A DNA stretch of 64,000 nt, taken from Cycas panzhihuaensis (Eukaryota; Cycadophyta). Where the stretch lies: NCBI GenBank assembly GCA_023213395.1, contig CM041465.1:190781741-190845740 (forward strand), in the 5' to 3' direction. Below the pieces are notes generated by a model that was not told the origin of the DNA, made no database searches, and saw only the letters and a program-made list of their open reading frames with translations. Within the stretch, counting starts at the first letter, position 1, and each line of letters begins with the position of its first letter. A program made the translations under genes and the position numbers. Shown here piece after piece: positions 34,598-46,099 of this stretch.

Positions 34598-35772
34598 GTG
34601 AATCAGGTGGAGTTAAATCAAGGTATGGATGATGATGTCTTAGTTGCTTATAATATTTCTCATTATCACCATGATTGGTTATTAGATTCAGGTGCTTTGT
34701 ACCACATGTGTCCACATAAGAGTTGGTTCTCATCATACCAACCTCTTAATGGTGGTGATGTGCTTATGGGAAATGAAGTTTCTTATAAGACAATGGGCAT
34801 TGGTAGCATCAGAATTAAGATGTTCAATAGGGTAGTGAGAACATTAATTAAGGTTAGACATGTACTTGATCTAAAAAGGAATCTGATTTCCTTGGCTGAA
34901 CTAGATTCGGCTGGTTTTAAGCATATAAGTCATGAAGGAGTCCTAAAAGTATCAAAGAGTGCCTTGGTTATTATTAAATCCTTAAAGAAATGAAACCTTT
35001 ACATATTGGTGGGAAGTACATATGTCAGTCATGCAACTAGAACATCAAAGATTGTAGAAGATCTAGCTCAGTTATGGCATTAGAGACTTAGGAACATGAG
35101 TGAGAGAGGACTTAAGGTGTTAATAAATCATATGTTACTTCCTAACTTGTAGCTTTCATATTTGGCTTTCTGTAAATATTGTATTTTTGGAAAGTAGTGT
35201 AGACTCAGGTTTAAAGTAGGAAGCCACACTAGTAAAGGCATTCTGGATTACATACATTCAGATGTGTGGGGACTAGCCCCTAAAATATCTTATGGAGGAT
35301 CATTATACTTTGTTACATTTATAGATGATTACTCCAAGAAGGTATGGGTCTATTTTTTGAAAAGGAAATCTAAAGTGTTTAGTGTGTTTAAACAGTTCAA
35401 GGCTCTAGTTAAGAACAACATTGGTAAGACAATCAAATGTTAAAGATCTGACAATGGAGGTGAGTTCAACTCTTTGGAATTTGAGAACTATTGCAGAGAA
35501 GCTAGGATCGAAAGACAAAATACCACTATCTATACTCCATAGCAAAATGGCATTGCTGAGCACATGAATAGGATACTCTTGGAAAGAGAACGAAGCATGC
35601 TAAGTAATGCAAGAGTAGAGTAGGGCTTATGGGCAGAAGCTATTCAAACAACTTGCTATCTGATAAACAGGTCACCATCACTTACAATAGATAGCAAGAT
35701 TCCTGAAGAGGTATGGACTAGACATCTATGTGATTATTCAAATTTAAAAGTTTTTGGTTGTGATGCTTATGC
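34598..35772 (+). pseudogene. Element 8 protease and integrase
   Basis: An open segment of 131 codons (34598-34993) contains the protease WLLDSGALYHMCPHKSW with Asp-Ser-Gly intact. Integrase follows: FIDDYSKKVWVYFLKRK (first Asp), RSDNGGEFNSLEFE (second Asp) and QNGIAEHMNRILLERER (Glu), so the DDE set is complete. The stop before QNG sits where Gln is usual. The zinc site is damaged (LAQLWH*RL). A frameshift near 35770 separates this part from the rest of pol. Confidence 0.9.
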
Positions 35773-37734
35773 TTGGATAGAAAAAGTAAACATTCAAAGT
35801 TAGATCCAAAATCCAAGAGATATATCTTTGTTGGTTATGGTGATAAGGATGGTGTGAAGGGATACAGGTTATGGGATCCTACTGCCCACAAAATCACCAT
35901 TAATAGAGATGTTGCATTTGATGAATCTTCCCTTGTAAAATTAGATAGTGGAGAAGTTGAAATGAAATAAGAGCAACAAGATGAATATTAACAAGTCAAG
36001 TTTGAAATACAGCCATCTATGGAATCAGAAGAGTAAGAAGATCTTTCTAAAGATGAATCAGTACAAGATTCACAAGAGTATATGAACACTCCTCTACCAA
36101 CAGTTAGAAGATCTACACAAGTTAGTCATCCTCCTGATAGGTACAACCCTTCTATTTCTATTGCTTTGGTTTCTAATGATGGTGAGCCCACATGTTATCA
36201 AAAAGCAGTAGATGATATCCATGGTGAGAAGTAGAAAAGGACTATGCAGGAAGAGATAGATGCTTTGAAGAAAAATAATTCATGGGACTTGGTAGAACTT
36301 CCACATGGTAGGAAGACTATTGGTTGTAGATGGGTTTTCAAAAAGAAAACATATGTTTATAGAAAGGTTGATAAATACAAGGCAAGACTAGTGGCTAAAG
36401 GTTTTGCACAGAAAGCAGGTATTGACTTTCATGAGATCTTTTCACCAGTTGTCAAACTCATTTCAACTCAAGTGTTGTTAGCATTGGTAGCTTCTCTCAA
36501 TTTGGAGTTGGAGTAGTTAGATATAAAAATAACTTTTCTAAATAGAGATTTAGATGAGGAGATCTATATGGATCAACTAGAAGGGTTTGTACAAGATGGC
36601 AGGAAAGGACTTGTTTACAGGCTCAGGAAATCATTGTATGGCCTAAAGCAATCACCCAGGCAGTGGTACAAGAAGTTTGATGCATTTATAGAGAGCCAAA
36701 CTTTCAAAAGAAGTGAGTATGATCATTGTGTTTACTTTAAATTTATGGACAATGGCTTATTTATTATCTTAGTATTATATGTTAATGGCATGCTAGTTGC
36801 AAGCAAGAGCATGGAAGAAATTAATAAGCTAAAGCCTTAATTGGCTAGGACTTTTGATATGAAGGATCTAGAAGCTGTAAAACAAATCTTAGGCATGGAG
36901 ATACACAAAGACAAGAAAATTTGTAAGCTATGGTTATCACAGCAGAAATATGTAGAGAAGGTGCTAACCAGGTTTGGTATGGTAAATGTGAAACCAGTGA
37001 GTATTACATTAGCTTCCCACTTTAAGCTTTCTTCGAATATGAGTCTTAGTAGCGAAGAAGAAAAGGTTTATATATCTCATGTGCCTTATGCCAGTGCAGT
37101 AGGAAGTTTGATGTATGCCATGGTATGTACAAGATCTAATATTTCACATGTAATCAGTGTAGTTAGCAGGTTTATGGCAAATCCAAGAAAGGAACATTGG
37201 ATTACAGTAAAATGGGTACTTCGGTATTTGAGAGGCATAAATGACTATTGCATCACCTTTGGAGGTACAGGTAATCAGGTTTGTGGATATGTTGATTCAT
37301 ACTTTGCATAAGATTTAGACAAAAGAAGGTCTACTTTAGGTTATGTTTTCACTCTTACAAATGGTCTAGTTAGTTGGATGTCCAAATTACAGAGCATAAT
37401 TGCACTGCCAACTATGGAAGCTGAATATATTGCTGTAGCACATGCTTGTAAAGAAGTAATCTGGTTACAAGGTCTATTGGTTGAACTTGGAAGGAGACAG
37501 GAAAATGTAAAGGTATCCTATAATAATCAAAGTGCCATTTACTTAGCCAAGAATCTAGCTTATCATAGTAGAACAAAGCATATTACTCTTAAGTACCATT
37601 TTGTTAGACAGTTTGTGGAAGTAGATGGAGTGGCACTTGAGAAGATTTACATAAATCAGAATTGTGTTGATATGTTCACAAAACCAACACCATTAGAGAA
37701 GTTGAAATGGTGTTTGACTTCTCTTGGCTTGTAG
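35773..37734 (+). pseudogene. Element 8 reverse transcriptase and RNase H
   Basis: One frame covers everything, in five open pieces (35773-35970, 36244-36516, 36568-36840, 36841-37311, 37378-37734) separated only by stops. It reads RYIFVGYGDKDGVKGYRLWD, then NNSWDLVELPHGRKTIGCRW, then YKARLVAKGFAQKAGIDF. The RT palm motif is LYVNGMLVASK: the two catalytic Asp are replaced by Asn-Gly. RNase H keeps AEYIAVAHACKEVIWL but has YNNQSAIYLAKN instead of DNQSA. It ends with VDMFTKPTPLEKLKWCL. RT and RNase H are therefore dead even apart from the stops. Confidence 0.92.
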
Positions 37735-37778
37735 AAAAGATGATGAAGGGTCTAAGAAAGATACCAGGTAAATTGTTG

Positions 37779-37791
37779 TTAAGGTGGAGAT
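37779..37791 (+). promoter_or_regulatory. Element 8 polypurine tract
   Basis: TTAAGGTGGAGAT just before the 3' LTR. Confidence 0.85.
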
Positions 37792-38437
37792 TATTGGATA
37801 TTATGACAACAATAGTTTGAGGCTAAAATTTTGGCATGTTAGCAGCATGGTTTTCCCCCCTAATCTTTCTCGGGGGGTTCCAAGGGGGGCGAGAGCCCCC
37901 CTTGGTGGAGGGGTGTGGGGGGAGTGGAACACCCCTCACTAAGAGGGGGTTCCGTGGTGATAGCCCCTGACCCAAAAAATTAGCCCTATAAACCATATTA
38001 AATTGTAAAGAGAATCAGGGTCATTTGATACAAATACTCTAGATTCTACGGTTGAGATTTATGCCTTGGATGACCCTCATCATGTATCCTGATTTAGGGC
38101 TTTTCTTATTATGTTATATGTAATGTAATGTACTGCAAGGAGGGCAGCGGCTAGTTGTTATTCCTGAGAGCACTCTGCTACTAAGATGTACTTTTTCTCC
38201 ATTCTATAGCAATAAAGATCGATACCTTTCCTGTGTGGATGTTTCCCTAGTACACTACTAGGGTTTTACCACGTTATATCAAGTTCATATATGATGTTTG
38301 GCTTTCATATTCATGTTATTGTATTATCTTTGATTTTAAAACTTGCATGTTAAATTTTAGTTTTGATTCCTGTAACTAGTTACAAAATAGTTCAGATCTT
38401 GTGGTGGTTTAAGGTTTGGGACCTTGTATTCTCAACA
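37792..38437 (+). repeat. Element 8 3' LTR
   Basis: Starts TATTGGATA (TG decayed to TA) and ends CTCAACA. Collinear with the 5' LTR over its full length; moderate divergence. Confidence 0.93.
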
Positions 38438-39600
38438 AAACAATTATACTACCACCCATATCAACATTCAAAAATAAAATACTTCATGAGATACACTTGG
38501 TACCAAAATGTGTACATATAAGAATCAATAAGATATACTATCAAATTTACAATATATGTCTTTGGAAGAGAATAAAAGTGAATGTCCATGAGTTTATCTC
38601 ATAATACAATATATGCCAAAGAAACAAGAGAGAAAACACTAAAACACCTAACCTGCTATAACCCTTACCCATACTTGAATAGAAATAGGAGGAAATATTA
38701 ATGGATTTCATAACCAAGCTCTCCCTATAAAAAGAAAAAGACAAAATCTTCATAGTAGTTAATTGAATAACCAAATATGCATACTTTATAAGAATCCAAA
38801 TAATAGCCAAAGCTAACTAAATTGCCAAAGTTTTCATCAAAGAAATCCATGGACTCCATGGATTTCTAAAGGTCATCGTTAATGTCTGCAACCTAAATTT
38901 ATAAGTAATTTTTAGCAAGAACTATTTAGACAACTAGGCACTAAACTATTAATGAGCTCAACCTACCACCCCTAGACAGGTGACCAAATAGAAGTAGCAA
39001 ATAAATGCCATGAAGGATATCTATAAAACTTTGTAGCAAACAAACCATAACATTGGAATAAGTGGTTATAGTTAGCCAAATAATGGTACAATACCACTTA
39101 CTATAAATCTACTGAGATGACTCCCTTTTAAGCATTATATGGGTTTGAACCCCCATCACTCCCTAATTAAGCTAGAACATCGCTAGTTCAATCCATCTAG
39201 GAATGATGAGACTAAATGGAAATAACATCAAGGATACTAAAAGACAACCTAAACATAGCCTGAAACCACATGAAACAACAAGCCAACCTACACAAAACCA
39301 AAAGATCCTTTGAACTCGATAATTAGGTTTTTATATAATTACAACCATACAAGCATACCACCCTTAAGAAAGCCATCAAACTTAAATTATCACCCCAATT
39401 CTTTAGACCATACCAACTCTAATGAAGAATAGGACAAGTTGCCTATTGACTAAATGTACCACCTTCTACAAGAATCCATAATGTATTCCATATGTCCTGC
39501 CTCAAACATAAGCTTGGCTAAAATATCATTCCCTATGTCAAATTACCAACATTTGACAATGAAGGGAAAATAAACATAGAACTATAAGGCACCCTTTATA
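38438..39600 (+). pseudogene. Element 7 integrase (continuation after element 8)
   Basis: Resumes with KTIILPPISTFKNKILHEIH, then KIYYQIYNICLWKRIKVNVH (integrase zinc region). The core follows: MDFITKLSL carries the first Asp; the second catalytic Asp block reads VIVNVCNLNL and has lost it; STYHP*TGDQIEVANK keeps the Glu. Further on comes ALYGFEPPSLPN (YG..P). The GPF-type region is no longer clear. Confidence 0.85.
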
Positions 39601-39609
39601 TACAAACAA

Positions 39610-39735
39610 AGAAACTAAGAACAAGAGAAATTAACGAATACTTGATAAAATGGAAAGGCTTAGATCACAATGAATCTACATGGGAAAGCTAGGAGTTGTA
39701 TAAAAAATGGATAGACCTACCCATACTTTAAGGGA
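39610..39735 (+). pseudogene. Element 7 chromodomain
   Basis: INEYLIKWKGLDHNESTWE is a textbook chromodomain core, followed by a stop and ELYKKWIDLP. It places the element in the chromovirus branch of Gypsy. Confidence 0.88.
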
Positions 39736-39748
39736 AAAGTATGCTTTC

Positions 39749-39761
39749 AAGGGGATGGACT
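39749..39761 (+). promoter_or_regulatory. Element 7 polypurine tract
   Basis: AAGGGGATGGACT directly before TGTAACAAAC. Confidence 0.8.
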
Positions 39762-39855
39762 TGTAACAAACTATTGGTGGATAACCCTCCTTCTATCTAA
39801 CATATCTTGTTGAGCAAATTTGTTGACCTACCTTCCTTTTGGCTAACCTACCTTC
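39762..39855 (+). repeat. Element 7 3' LTR, truncated
   Basis: TGTAACAAACTATTGGTGG and the duplicated CCTACCTTCCTTTTGG words match the first part of the 5' LTR, with a 25-30-bp extra stretch. After about 39855 no similarity remains, so roughly 250 bp of this LTR are missing. Confidence 0.75.
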
Positions 39856-40233
39856 CTGTTGAAAATGACATTATTAGACATACAAATATACATTAAAACA
39901 CATATATATGAGGTGATAAAAGATGTAAACAATAAATAAATGAAATAATAAAGTATGTATAAACATATAAAACAATAAAGCTTATGAGAAATAATCATAC
40001 CCAATTGTTGTAATAGGTATGAATACATACTTATAGTACATAATTACTTTAAAATTATCTAATTATATGTGAGAACCATTATAACCACTAATTGTATATA
40101 TGCACATGCCATAATGATACTAATTTAATATTACCTGAGAGGGATAATAGGATGCCTTAACATAAACATTAACCCAATAGTAAACATTACTTCTAATACC
40201 CCCTCATAATGTTTAATGTTACATCAAAATATA
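39856..40233. other. AT-rich spacer
   Basis: No coding signal on either strand. Confidence 0.5.
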
Positions 40234-40700
40234 TTATACCCTTTGTCTTATAATTTCACTATGGTAGGTATCATAAATACCTCCTTCTTCGAGTATATTA
40301 GGTCTTGTATAAGTTGTATCTTCAAGCTATTTAAAAGCATCAATTCTTATTGGTGTCCATATAAAGAAATCTCCATCTACTAGACTACGTGGGTAACCAA
40401 CCACTACAACTCTTAGTTCTATAGGAATCTCTTTTATATACATAACTTTACAAGCATCTATCAACACCATTATGGGAATAGGTCAAACTACTTAGCTAGC
40501 CAAATGATTTGAGTATCAAAAAATAGCATCTTCCCTTCCTAAAGCCTCCACTAATGGTCCCTCTAAGTTCCTTAGCAAGTAGTTCTGCTTAAAGTCTCCA
40601 ACACTAGTCTCTTTAAGCCTTTCACTATCATCTCTTAGAGTCTTAAACTCTGAGCTCTCTAAGATTTTTAATGATCCTCTAAGCCTCTATAAATGGTTCA
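40234..40700 (-). pseudogene. Unrecognised coding relic
   Basis: On the minus strand one frame runs about 149 codons from 40680 to a stop at 40234-40236 with only four internal stops. This is far fewer than chance in this AT-rich DNA, and the residue use is protein-like. Readable blocks are SEFKTLRDDSERLKETSVGD, NYLLRNLEGPLVEALGREDA, MYIKEIPIELRVVVVGYPRS and VDGDFFIWTPIRIDAF. I do not recognise the family. The block lies about 650 bp downstream of the fucosidase relic on the same strand, but nothing links the two. It could be a host gene fragment, a retroelement domain or a viral relic. Confidence 0.5.
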
Positions 40701-40739
40701 TTCAAGATACCATACAACCTATTATCTATTGAAAACAAC

Positions 40740-41320
40740 TATATAACCACCATATGATTTATAAGTACCAACAACTAATAAACAAAAATAAGATATGACT
40801 CATAAAATTAATTAAATAACACTCTCATAAAATAACTTTTCTTTTTAAATCAACAGTTCTTCATGATGCAGGATCTAAAATATGTCAAATGACTAATCAA
40901 TATATTTATTTTTTAACCTTCTTTCCAATGTAATTAATCAAACTTTAAATGAGAAAGTTATGCCCTAAAGAGTGATAGTGCCTCAAAAAATTAAAATCAT
41001 ATCAAAAATTAAATTAAAACTAAAAGTACTTAGGCACTTTTTTATTTATTCCTTAACCATTTACTCCTCTCCATAAGGCTTACTAGCTTTGACAAATGGG
41101 CTAGGGAAAATTCACCATATTAACCAATTAATTTTAATTTAAATCAACTATTAAAAATATATATTTTAAAAAATAAGTCTACCAATAACATTTGTGTATA
41201 ATCATTTTCCTACAAAACCTAAACCTCATTCTCTAATACCTACAATTCCCTTATTGATTCCTCCTTGCACTCAATGGATTCTCCCCATTGGCCTTATTCA
41301 TGGACAAGCTCTACAAAGCT
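40740..41320. other. Spacer, downstream flank of fucosidase relic
   Basis: AT-rich; 41200-41320 on the minus strand may still hold the diverged C-terminus of the fucosidase, but no motif is certain. Confidence 0.4.
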
Positions 41321-41329
41321 TCAATAGAA

Positions 41330-42154
41330 ATAGCCAATCTTCTACATCCCTCCAATATCGTATAGGGTGCCTAAAACAACCATACATCATCATCAATTAG
41401 TATATTCTTAGCCCTAAACACTTCCCCACATATATTATTGGCTATGTTAGATATGCAGGTAGCCATATATATTGAGAAGATGGAGTTTATTACCTTCCTA
41501 AATTCCACCAACCTTTTAACATCTTCCTCTGTAAGAAAACCACTCTTATTTAAAGGGACATTTGATAACATCATGTAGTTTTTTCCCATAGTCTTAAAGT
41601 AAATGTTAAGTAATTTCTTAAGAGATTTTAATTTCTTTAATTTATTCTAAAACCAATTATCTCTTATTAATATGTCATACTCCATAAGCACCCAATCCAT
41701 TCCATAAGGATCTCCTCTATTTATATAACTAATAATCTCTACATCAATAATCTTCAAATAAGTTACAATAATAGTAGACTAACACATAGATCCAACAACA
41801 CTAGATTCATCTCCAATCCATCTCATGCTCAACCCCATGTTTAAGAAAAAGTTTGCATATAACTAAGTTCATGTGCCATGCCAAATTACTTATTGAATGT
41901 GTCCATTAGGTTTGGTACATTTTGGCCTTTGACTTTATCCAACCAAACTTTTGATATGGTCCCATATTTGGTGAGAAGCTCATGTAGTTGACCAAATAGA
42001 ATTTATTGTATTAGAGGATGAGGCCATATGTAGGCTCATGTAGATCCCAAGGATATAGGTAAGTGACCATATCCAACCCTTACTCTACTTGAATCTATCA
42101 TTACCCTAATAATATCATTACATCTATCCTTTAAGGGGCTACACATGATAGAAT
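41330..42154 (-). pseudogene. Alpha-L-fucosidase (GH29) pseudogene, C-terminal part
   Basis: On the minus strand, going down from 42154, the relic reads in family order. DSSRVRVGYG and YNKFYLVNY come first, then QLHELLTKYGTISKVWLDKV (the VW-x-D block that holds the GH29 nucleophile, Asp kept). Next are MRWIGDESSVVGSMC, YINRGDPYGMDWVLMEYD and NVPLNKSGFLTEEDVKRLVE, then ENVLDDD-like KNILIDDDVW. Stops and frameshifts interrupt it; 41371-41589 is still open. The protein would release alpha-linked fucose from cell-wall or glycoprotein glycans. No introns are evident. The preceding part lies at 47405-47655, separated by element 9. Confidence 0.88.
42150..42154. repeat. Element 9 target-site duplication (left)
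   Basis: AGAAT, repeated at 47405-47409 on the other side of element 9. It lies inside the fucosidase coding sequence. Confidence 0.93.
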
Positions 42155-42836
42155 TTTTTAGAAAACTAGGTCCCAATAACTAGAAACCACCACCAAGATC
42201 TAAATTATTTTGCAACTAGTTATAGGAATTAAAACTAAAATTTAACATGAAAGTTCTTGAACTAGAGATAATATAATAAATAAATAAATAAGCTAAAGCA
42301 TCATATATGCACTAGATATAACATCGTAAAACCCTGGCAATGTGTTAAGAAAACATCTACGTAGGAAAGGTATCAATCTTTATTATCTAAGAATAGAGAA
42401 ATGTACATAATTTGTAGTAGAATGCTTATAGTAATAATAACTAGTTACCTTTACTCAATACAATATGTATAATACATCAAATACAATCAACATAATGAAA
42501 AAAACACCCTAAATCAGACTATATGAGAGAGTCATATAAGGCACAATTCTTGATCATTAAATCTAGGGTATTTTTAATGAACGAGCCCAATTCTATTTAT
42601 AATTTAGTATGTTTTATAGTGATAACTTTTTGGATTAGGGGTTACCACCCCCAAACCCCCATTTTCTAGGGGGTCCCAACATCCCCTACACCCCCAAGTC
42701 AAGGGGGTTCCCACCCCTCTTGGATTCACCTCCCCCTCCTCTCTACCCCCCACCACGCGAAAGTTTAGGGAGAAAACCATGCTACCAACTTGTCAAAATT
42801 TTTACCTCTAAAACATTATTATCACATTATCTAATA
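42155..42836 (-). repeat. Element 9 3' LTR
   Basis: On the minus strand it starts TATTAGATAATG at 42836. It contains the G/C-run block near 42640-42770. Confidence 0.9.
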
Positions 42837-42849
42837 ATTTCCACCTTGA
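42837..42849 (-). promoter_or_regulatory. Element 9 polypurine tract
   Basis: Minus-strand TCAAGGTGGAAAT directly before the 3' LTR, matching element 8's tract. Confidence 0.8.
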
Positions 42850-42889
42850 AAATAATTTAACTGAGACTTTTCCTAAACTATTCATCACC

Positions 42890-44350
42890 TTTCTACAAAC
42901 TAAGAAAAGTCTAGTACCATTCAAACTTCTCTAATAGTACTAGTTTTATGAACATGTCAGTATAATTCTATTTTATGTTAACCTTCTTAAGTGCCACTCC
43001 ATCTACTTCCATAACCTGTCTAATAAAATAGTCCTTAAGAGCAATATGCTTTGTCCTACTATGATAAGCTATATTCTTTACTAAGTAAATGATAATGTTG
43101 CATATGTTACAGTAATATATTCTGCTTTTATAGTCGATAATGTAATTGTACTCTATAATTTTAACATCCAATTAACTAAACCATTTGGAAGAGTAAACAC
43201 ATAACTCGAAGTAGACCTTCTCTTATCTAAATCTCCTACAAAGTCTAAATCAACATATCTACAAACCTAATTACCTGTACCACCAAAGGTGATGCAATAG
43301 TTACTTATGCCCCTTAAATACTGAAGCACTTATTTCACTACTACCTAATGTTCCTTTCCTAGATTTGCCATAAACTTGCTAACTACATTGACTACATGTG
43401 AAATGTCAGGTTTTGTATATACCATGGCATACATCAAACTTTCTATTACACTAACATAAGGTACACGAGATATATAATCCTTTTCTTCTTTACCACTAGG
43501 ACTCACACTCAAAGAAAGCTTGAAATAGGAAGCCAATAGGATACTAATGGGTCTTACATTTGCTATACCAAATTTGGTTAATACCTTCTCCACATATTTC
43601 TATTATGATAACCATAGCTTATCATTTTTCCTATCTCTATGTATATCCATACCTAAGATTTATTTTATAGCTCCTAGATCCTTCATATCAAAAATCCTAG
43701 TCAATTAAGCCTTTAACATATTAATTTCTTCCATACTCTTGCTTGTAACTAACATGTCATCAATATATAATACCAAGATAATTAATAATCTATTGTCTAA
43801 GAATTTAAAGTAAACACAATGATCATACTGACTTCTTTTAAAATTCTATCCATCCATGAAGGTATCAACCTTCTTGTACCATTACTTGGGTGATTGCTTC
43901 AGGCCATACAATAATTTTTTGAGCTTGTAAATAAGTCTTTTTCTACCATCTTGTACAAACCCTCGTGGTTGATCTATATAAATCTCTTCATCTAAATATC
44001 TATACAAAAAAATTATTTTTACATCTAACTACTCCAACTCCAAATCAAGAGAAGCAACCAATGCTAACAGAACCTGAGTTGAAATATGTTTAATAACTGG
44101 TGAAAAGATCTCATGAAAATCAATACTTACTTTCTATGCAAAGTCTTTCTCCATTAGTCTTGCCTTGTATTTTTTATTCTTTCCATCAATATCTATTTTC
44201 TTCTTGAAAACTCACCTGCGACCAATAGTTTTCCTACCATATAGAAGTTCGACCAAGTCTTATGAATTATTTTTCTTCAAAGCATTTATCTCTTCTTACA
44301 TAACCCTCTTCCACTTCTCATTATAGATATCATCTACTACTTCTTAAAAA
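42890..44350 (-). pseudogene. Element 9 reverse transcriptase and RNase H (degenerate)
   Basis: Near 43741-43778 the palm motif is LVLYIDDMLVTS with both Asp present. The open segment 43345-43593 reads LTKFGIANVRPISILLASYF and MYAMVYTKPDISHVVNVVSK. The segment 42968-43171 holds the RNase H end, NIAYHSRTKHIALKDYFIRQ. Several frameshifts and stops separate these parts. Confidence 0.88.
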
Positions 44351-44570
44351 CATGTAGGCTCACCATCATTATAAACCAAAGCAATAGAAATAAAAGATTA
44401 TAAATGTTAGTCAGATGACTAACTCTTGTAGATCTAATATTTGGTGGAGGAGTATCCACATACTCCTATAAATCTGTTATAGATTCATCTTTAGAAAGCT
44501 CTTCCTGTTTTGCCATTTACAAAGATGACTAGATCTCAAGCTTGATTTGTTGATGTTTAACTTTTTGCTC

Positions 44571-45560
44571 CTATTTCTCTTTAAATTGTATACCATCTGA
44601 TTTTAAAAAAGGAGATTCATCAAATACAACATTTCTATTAATAGTGATTTTATGGGTAGTAGGATCCCATAACTTGTATCCCTTCACACCATCTTTATCA
44701 CCAAAACCAACAAAGATACATCTCTTGGATTTTATGTCTACCTTTGAATGTTGACTTTTATTAGTTGAGGCATAAGCATCACAATAAAAAACTTTCAAAT
44801 TTGAATAGTTACATAGATGTCTAGTCCATACCTCTTCAAGAATCTTGTAGTCTATTGTAAGAGATGGTGAACTATTTATCAAATAATAAGTTGTTTGAAT
44901 AGATTTTGCCCATAAGCCTTACTCCACTTCTATATTACTCAGCATGCTTCTTGCTCTTTCCAAGAATGTCCTATTCATGTACTTACTTATGTCATCCTAC
45001 TGTAGAGTATAGCTAATGGTCTTATGCCTTTTGATCCCAAGTTCTCTATAATAGTTCTCAAACTCTAAGGAGTTAAACTCACCTCTATTGTCAGTCCTTA
45101 AACATTCAATTGACCTATTAGTGATCTTCTCAACTAGAGCCTTGAATTACTTAAACATACTAAAAATTTTATATTTCCTTTTCAAAAAATAGACCCATAT
45201 CTTTCTAGAGTAACCATCTATAAACATGACAAAGTACAATGATCCTCCATAAAATATTATAGGGTTAGTCCCCATATATTTGAATGTACATAACCCAGAA
45301 CACCTTTACTAGTGTGACTACCTACTTTAAACCTAAGTCTACACTACTTTCTAAAAACATAATGTTTACAAAAAGTCAAATCTAAAAGCTATAAGTTGGG
45401 AAGCAACTTATGATTAATCAACACCTTAACTCCTCTCTCACTCATGTGCCCAAGTCTTTGATGTCATAATTGAGTTAGATCTTCTATAGTCTTTAATGTT
45501 ATAGTTACATGGCTAATATCTATACTTCCTACTAAAATATAAAGGTTTCTTTCTTTAAGG
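44571..45560 (-). pseudogene. Element 9 integrase (degenerate)
   Basis: The segment 44571-44882 is open for 103 codons (SPSLTIDYKILEEVWTRHLC ... SKRCIFVGFGDKDGVKGYKL) without the frameshift seen in element 8. Upstream the integrase core can be followed to about 45480 (DNRGEFNSLEFENY-like, then FIDGYSRKIWVYF-like), with stops. Confidence 0.85.
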
Positions 45561-45599
45561 ATTTTATAATAACCAAGGCACCCTTTGACACCTTTAAGA

Positions 45600-46060
45600 C
45601 TCATTCATAACCTATGTACTTATAACCACCAGAATCTAGTTCACCTAAGGAAATCAGATTCTTTTTTAGATCAGGCACATGTCTAAATTTAGTTAATATT
45701 TTCACTACACCATTGAATATTTTAATTCTAATGCTACCAATGCTCATGGTCTTACAAAAAACTTCATTTCCTATAATCACACCACTGCCATCAAGAGGTT
45801 ATTATGATGAAAACCAGATCTTACATGGACATATGTGGTGTGAAGCATAAATCTAATAACCAATCATGACGATAATGGGAAATATTACAAAAAACTAAGG
45901 CATTCTCATATATACCTTGATTTAACTCCACCAAATTAGCATCCTTAGTAAGATCTTTCTTTTTTTTGAACTTCTTCCTTTTGTAGCAATCCTTCTTAAG
46001 GTGACCTATCTTATTGTAGTGCCAATATCTAAGTTTACTCTTCTTGGCTTTTGACTTTGA
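45600..46060 (-). pseudogene. Element 9 zinc knuckle and protease (degenerate)
   Basis: Zinc relic CWHYNKIGHLKKDCYKRK near 45985-46030, again with Tyr for the second Cys, as in element 8. That suggests the change predates both copies. The protease region near 45790-45880 is badly frameshifted. Confidence 0.65.
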
Positions 46061-46099
46061 CCTTAATGTATCCTTAGAGCTTTGTCCTCTCTCTATTAT

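Larger units (their letters stand above)
33104..38437 (+). mobile_element. Element 8: Copia (Tork/Tnt1-like), nested in element 7
   Basis: 5,334 bp with 645- and 646-bp LTRs, a perfect primer site and full gag-pol order. The best preserved pol of the plus-strand Copias, but with several TAG/TAA stops, a frameshift near 35770 and a damaged RT active site. Flanking 5-mers are GAAAA and AAACA, so the target duplication is imperfect or lies in an A-rich ambiguity. Same family as elements 6 and 9. Confidence 0.93.
29087..39855 (+). mobile_element. Element 7: chromodomain Gypsy (chromovirus), split by element 8
   Basis: The order gag, protease, RT, RNase H, integrase, chromodomain identifies a Gypsy chromovirus. 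The 5' LTR is complete. The 3' LTR is cut short after about 90 bp, at 39855. Removing the nested element 8 leaves about 5.4 kb, normal for this group. In chromoviruses the chromodomain directs integration to particular chromatin. The copy is inactive: every domain has stops, and the integrase lacks at least one catalytic Asp. Confidence 0.9.

Noticed and set aside
33099-38442. Perfect target duplication for element 8
   Set aside because: The flanking 5-mers are GAAAA and AAACA; similar because both are A-rich, but not identical, so I do not claim a duplication.
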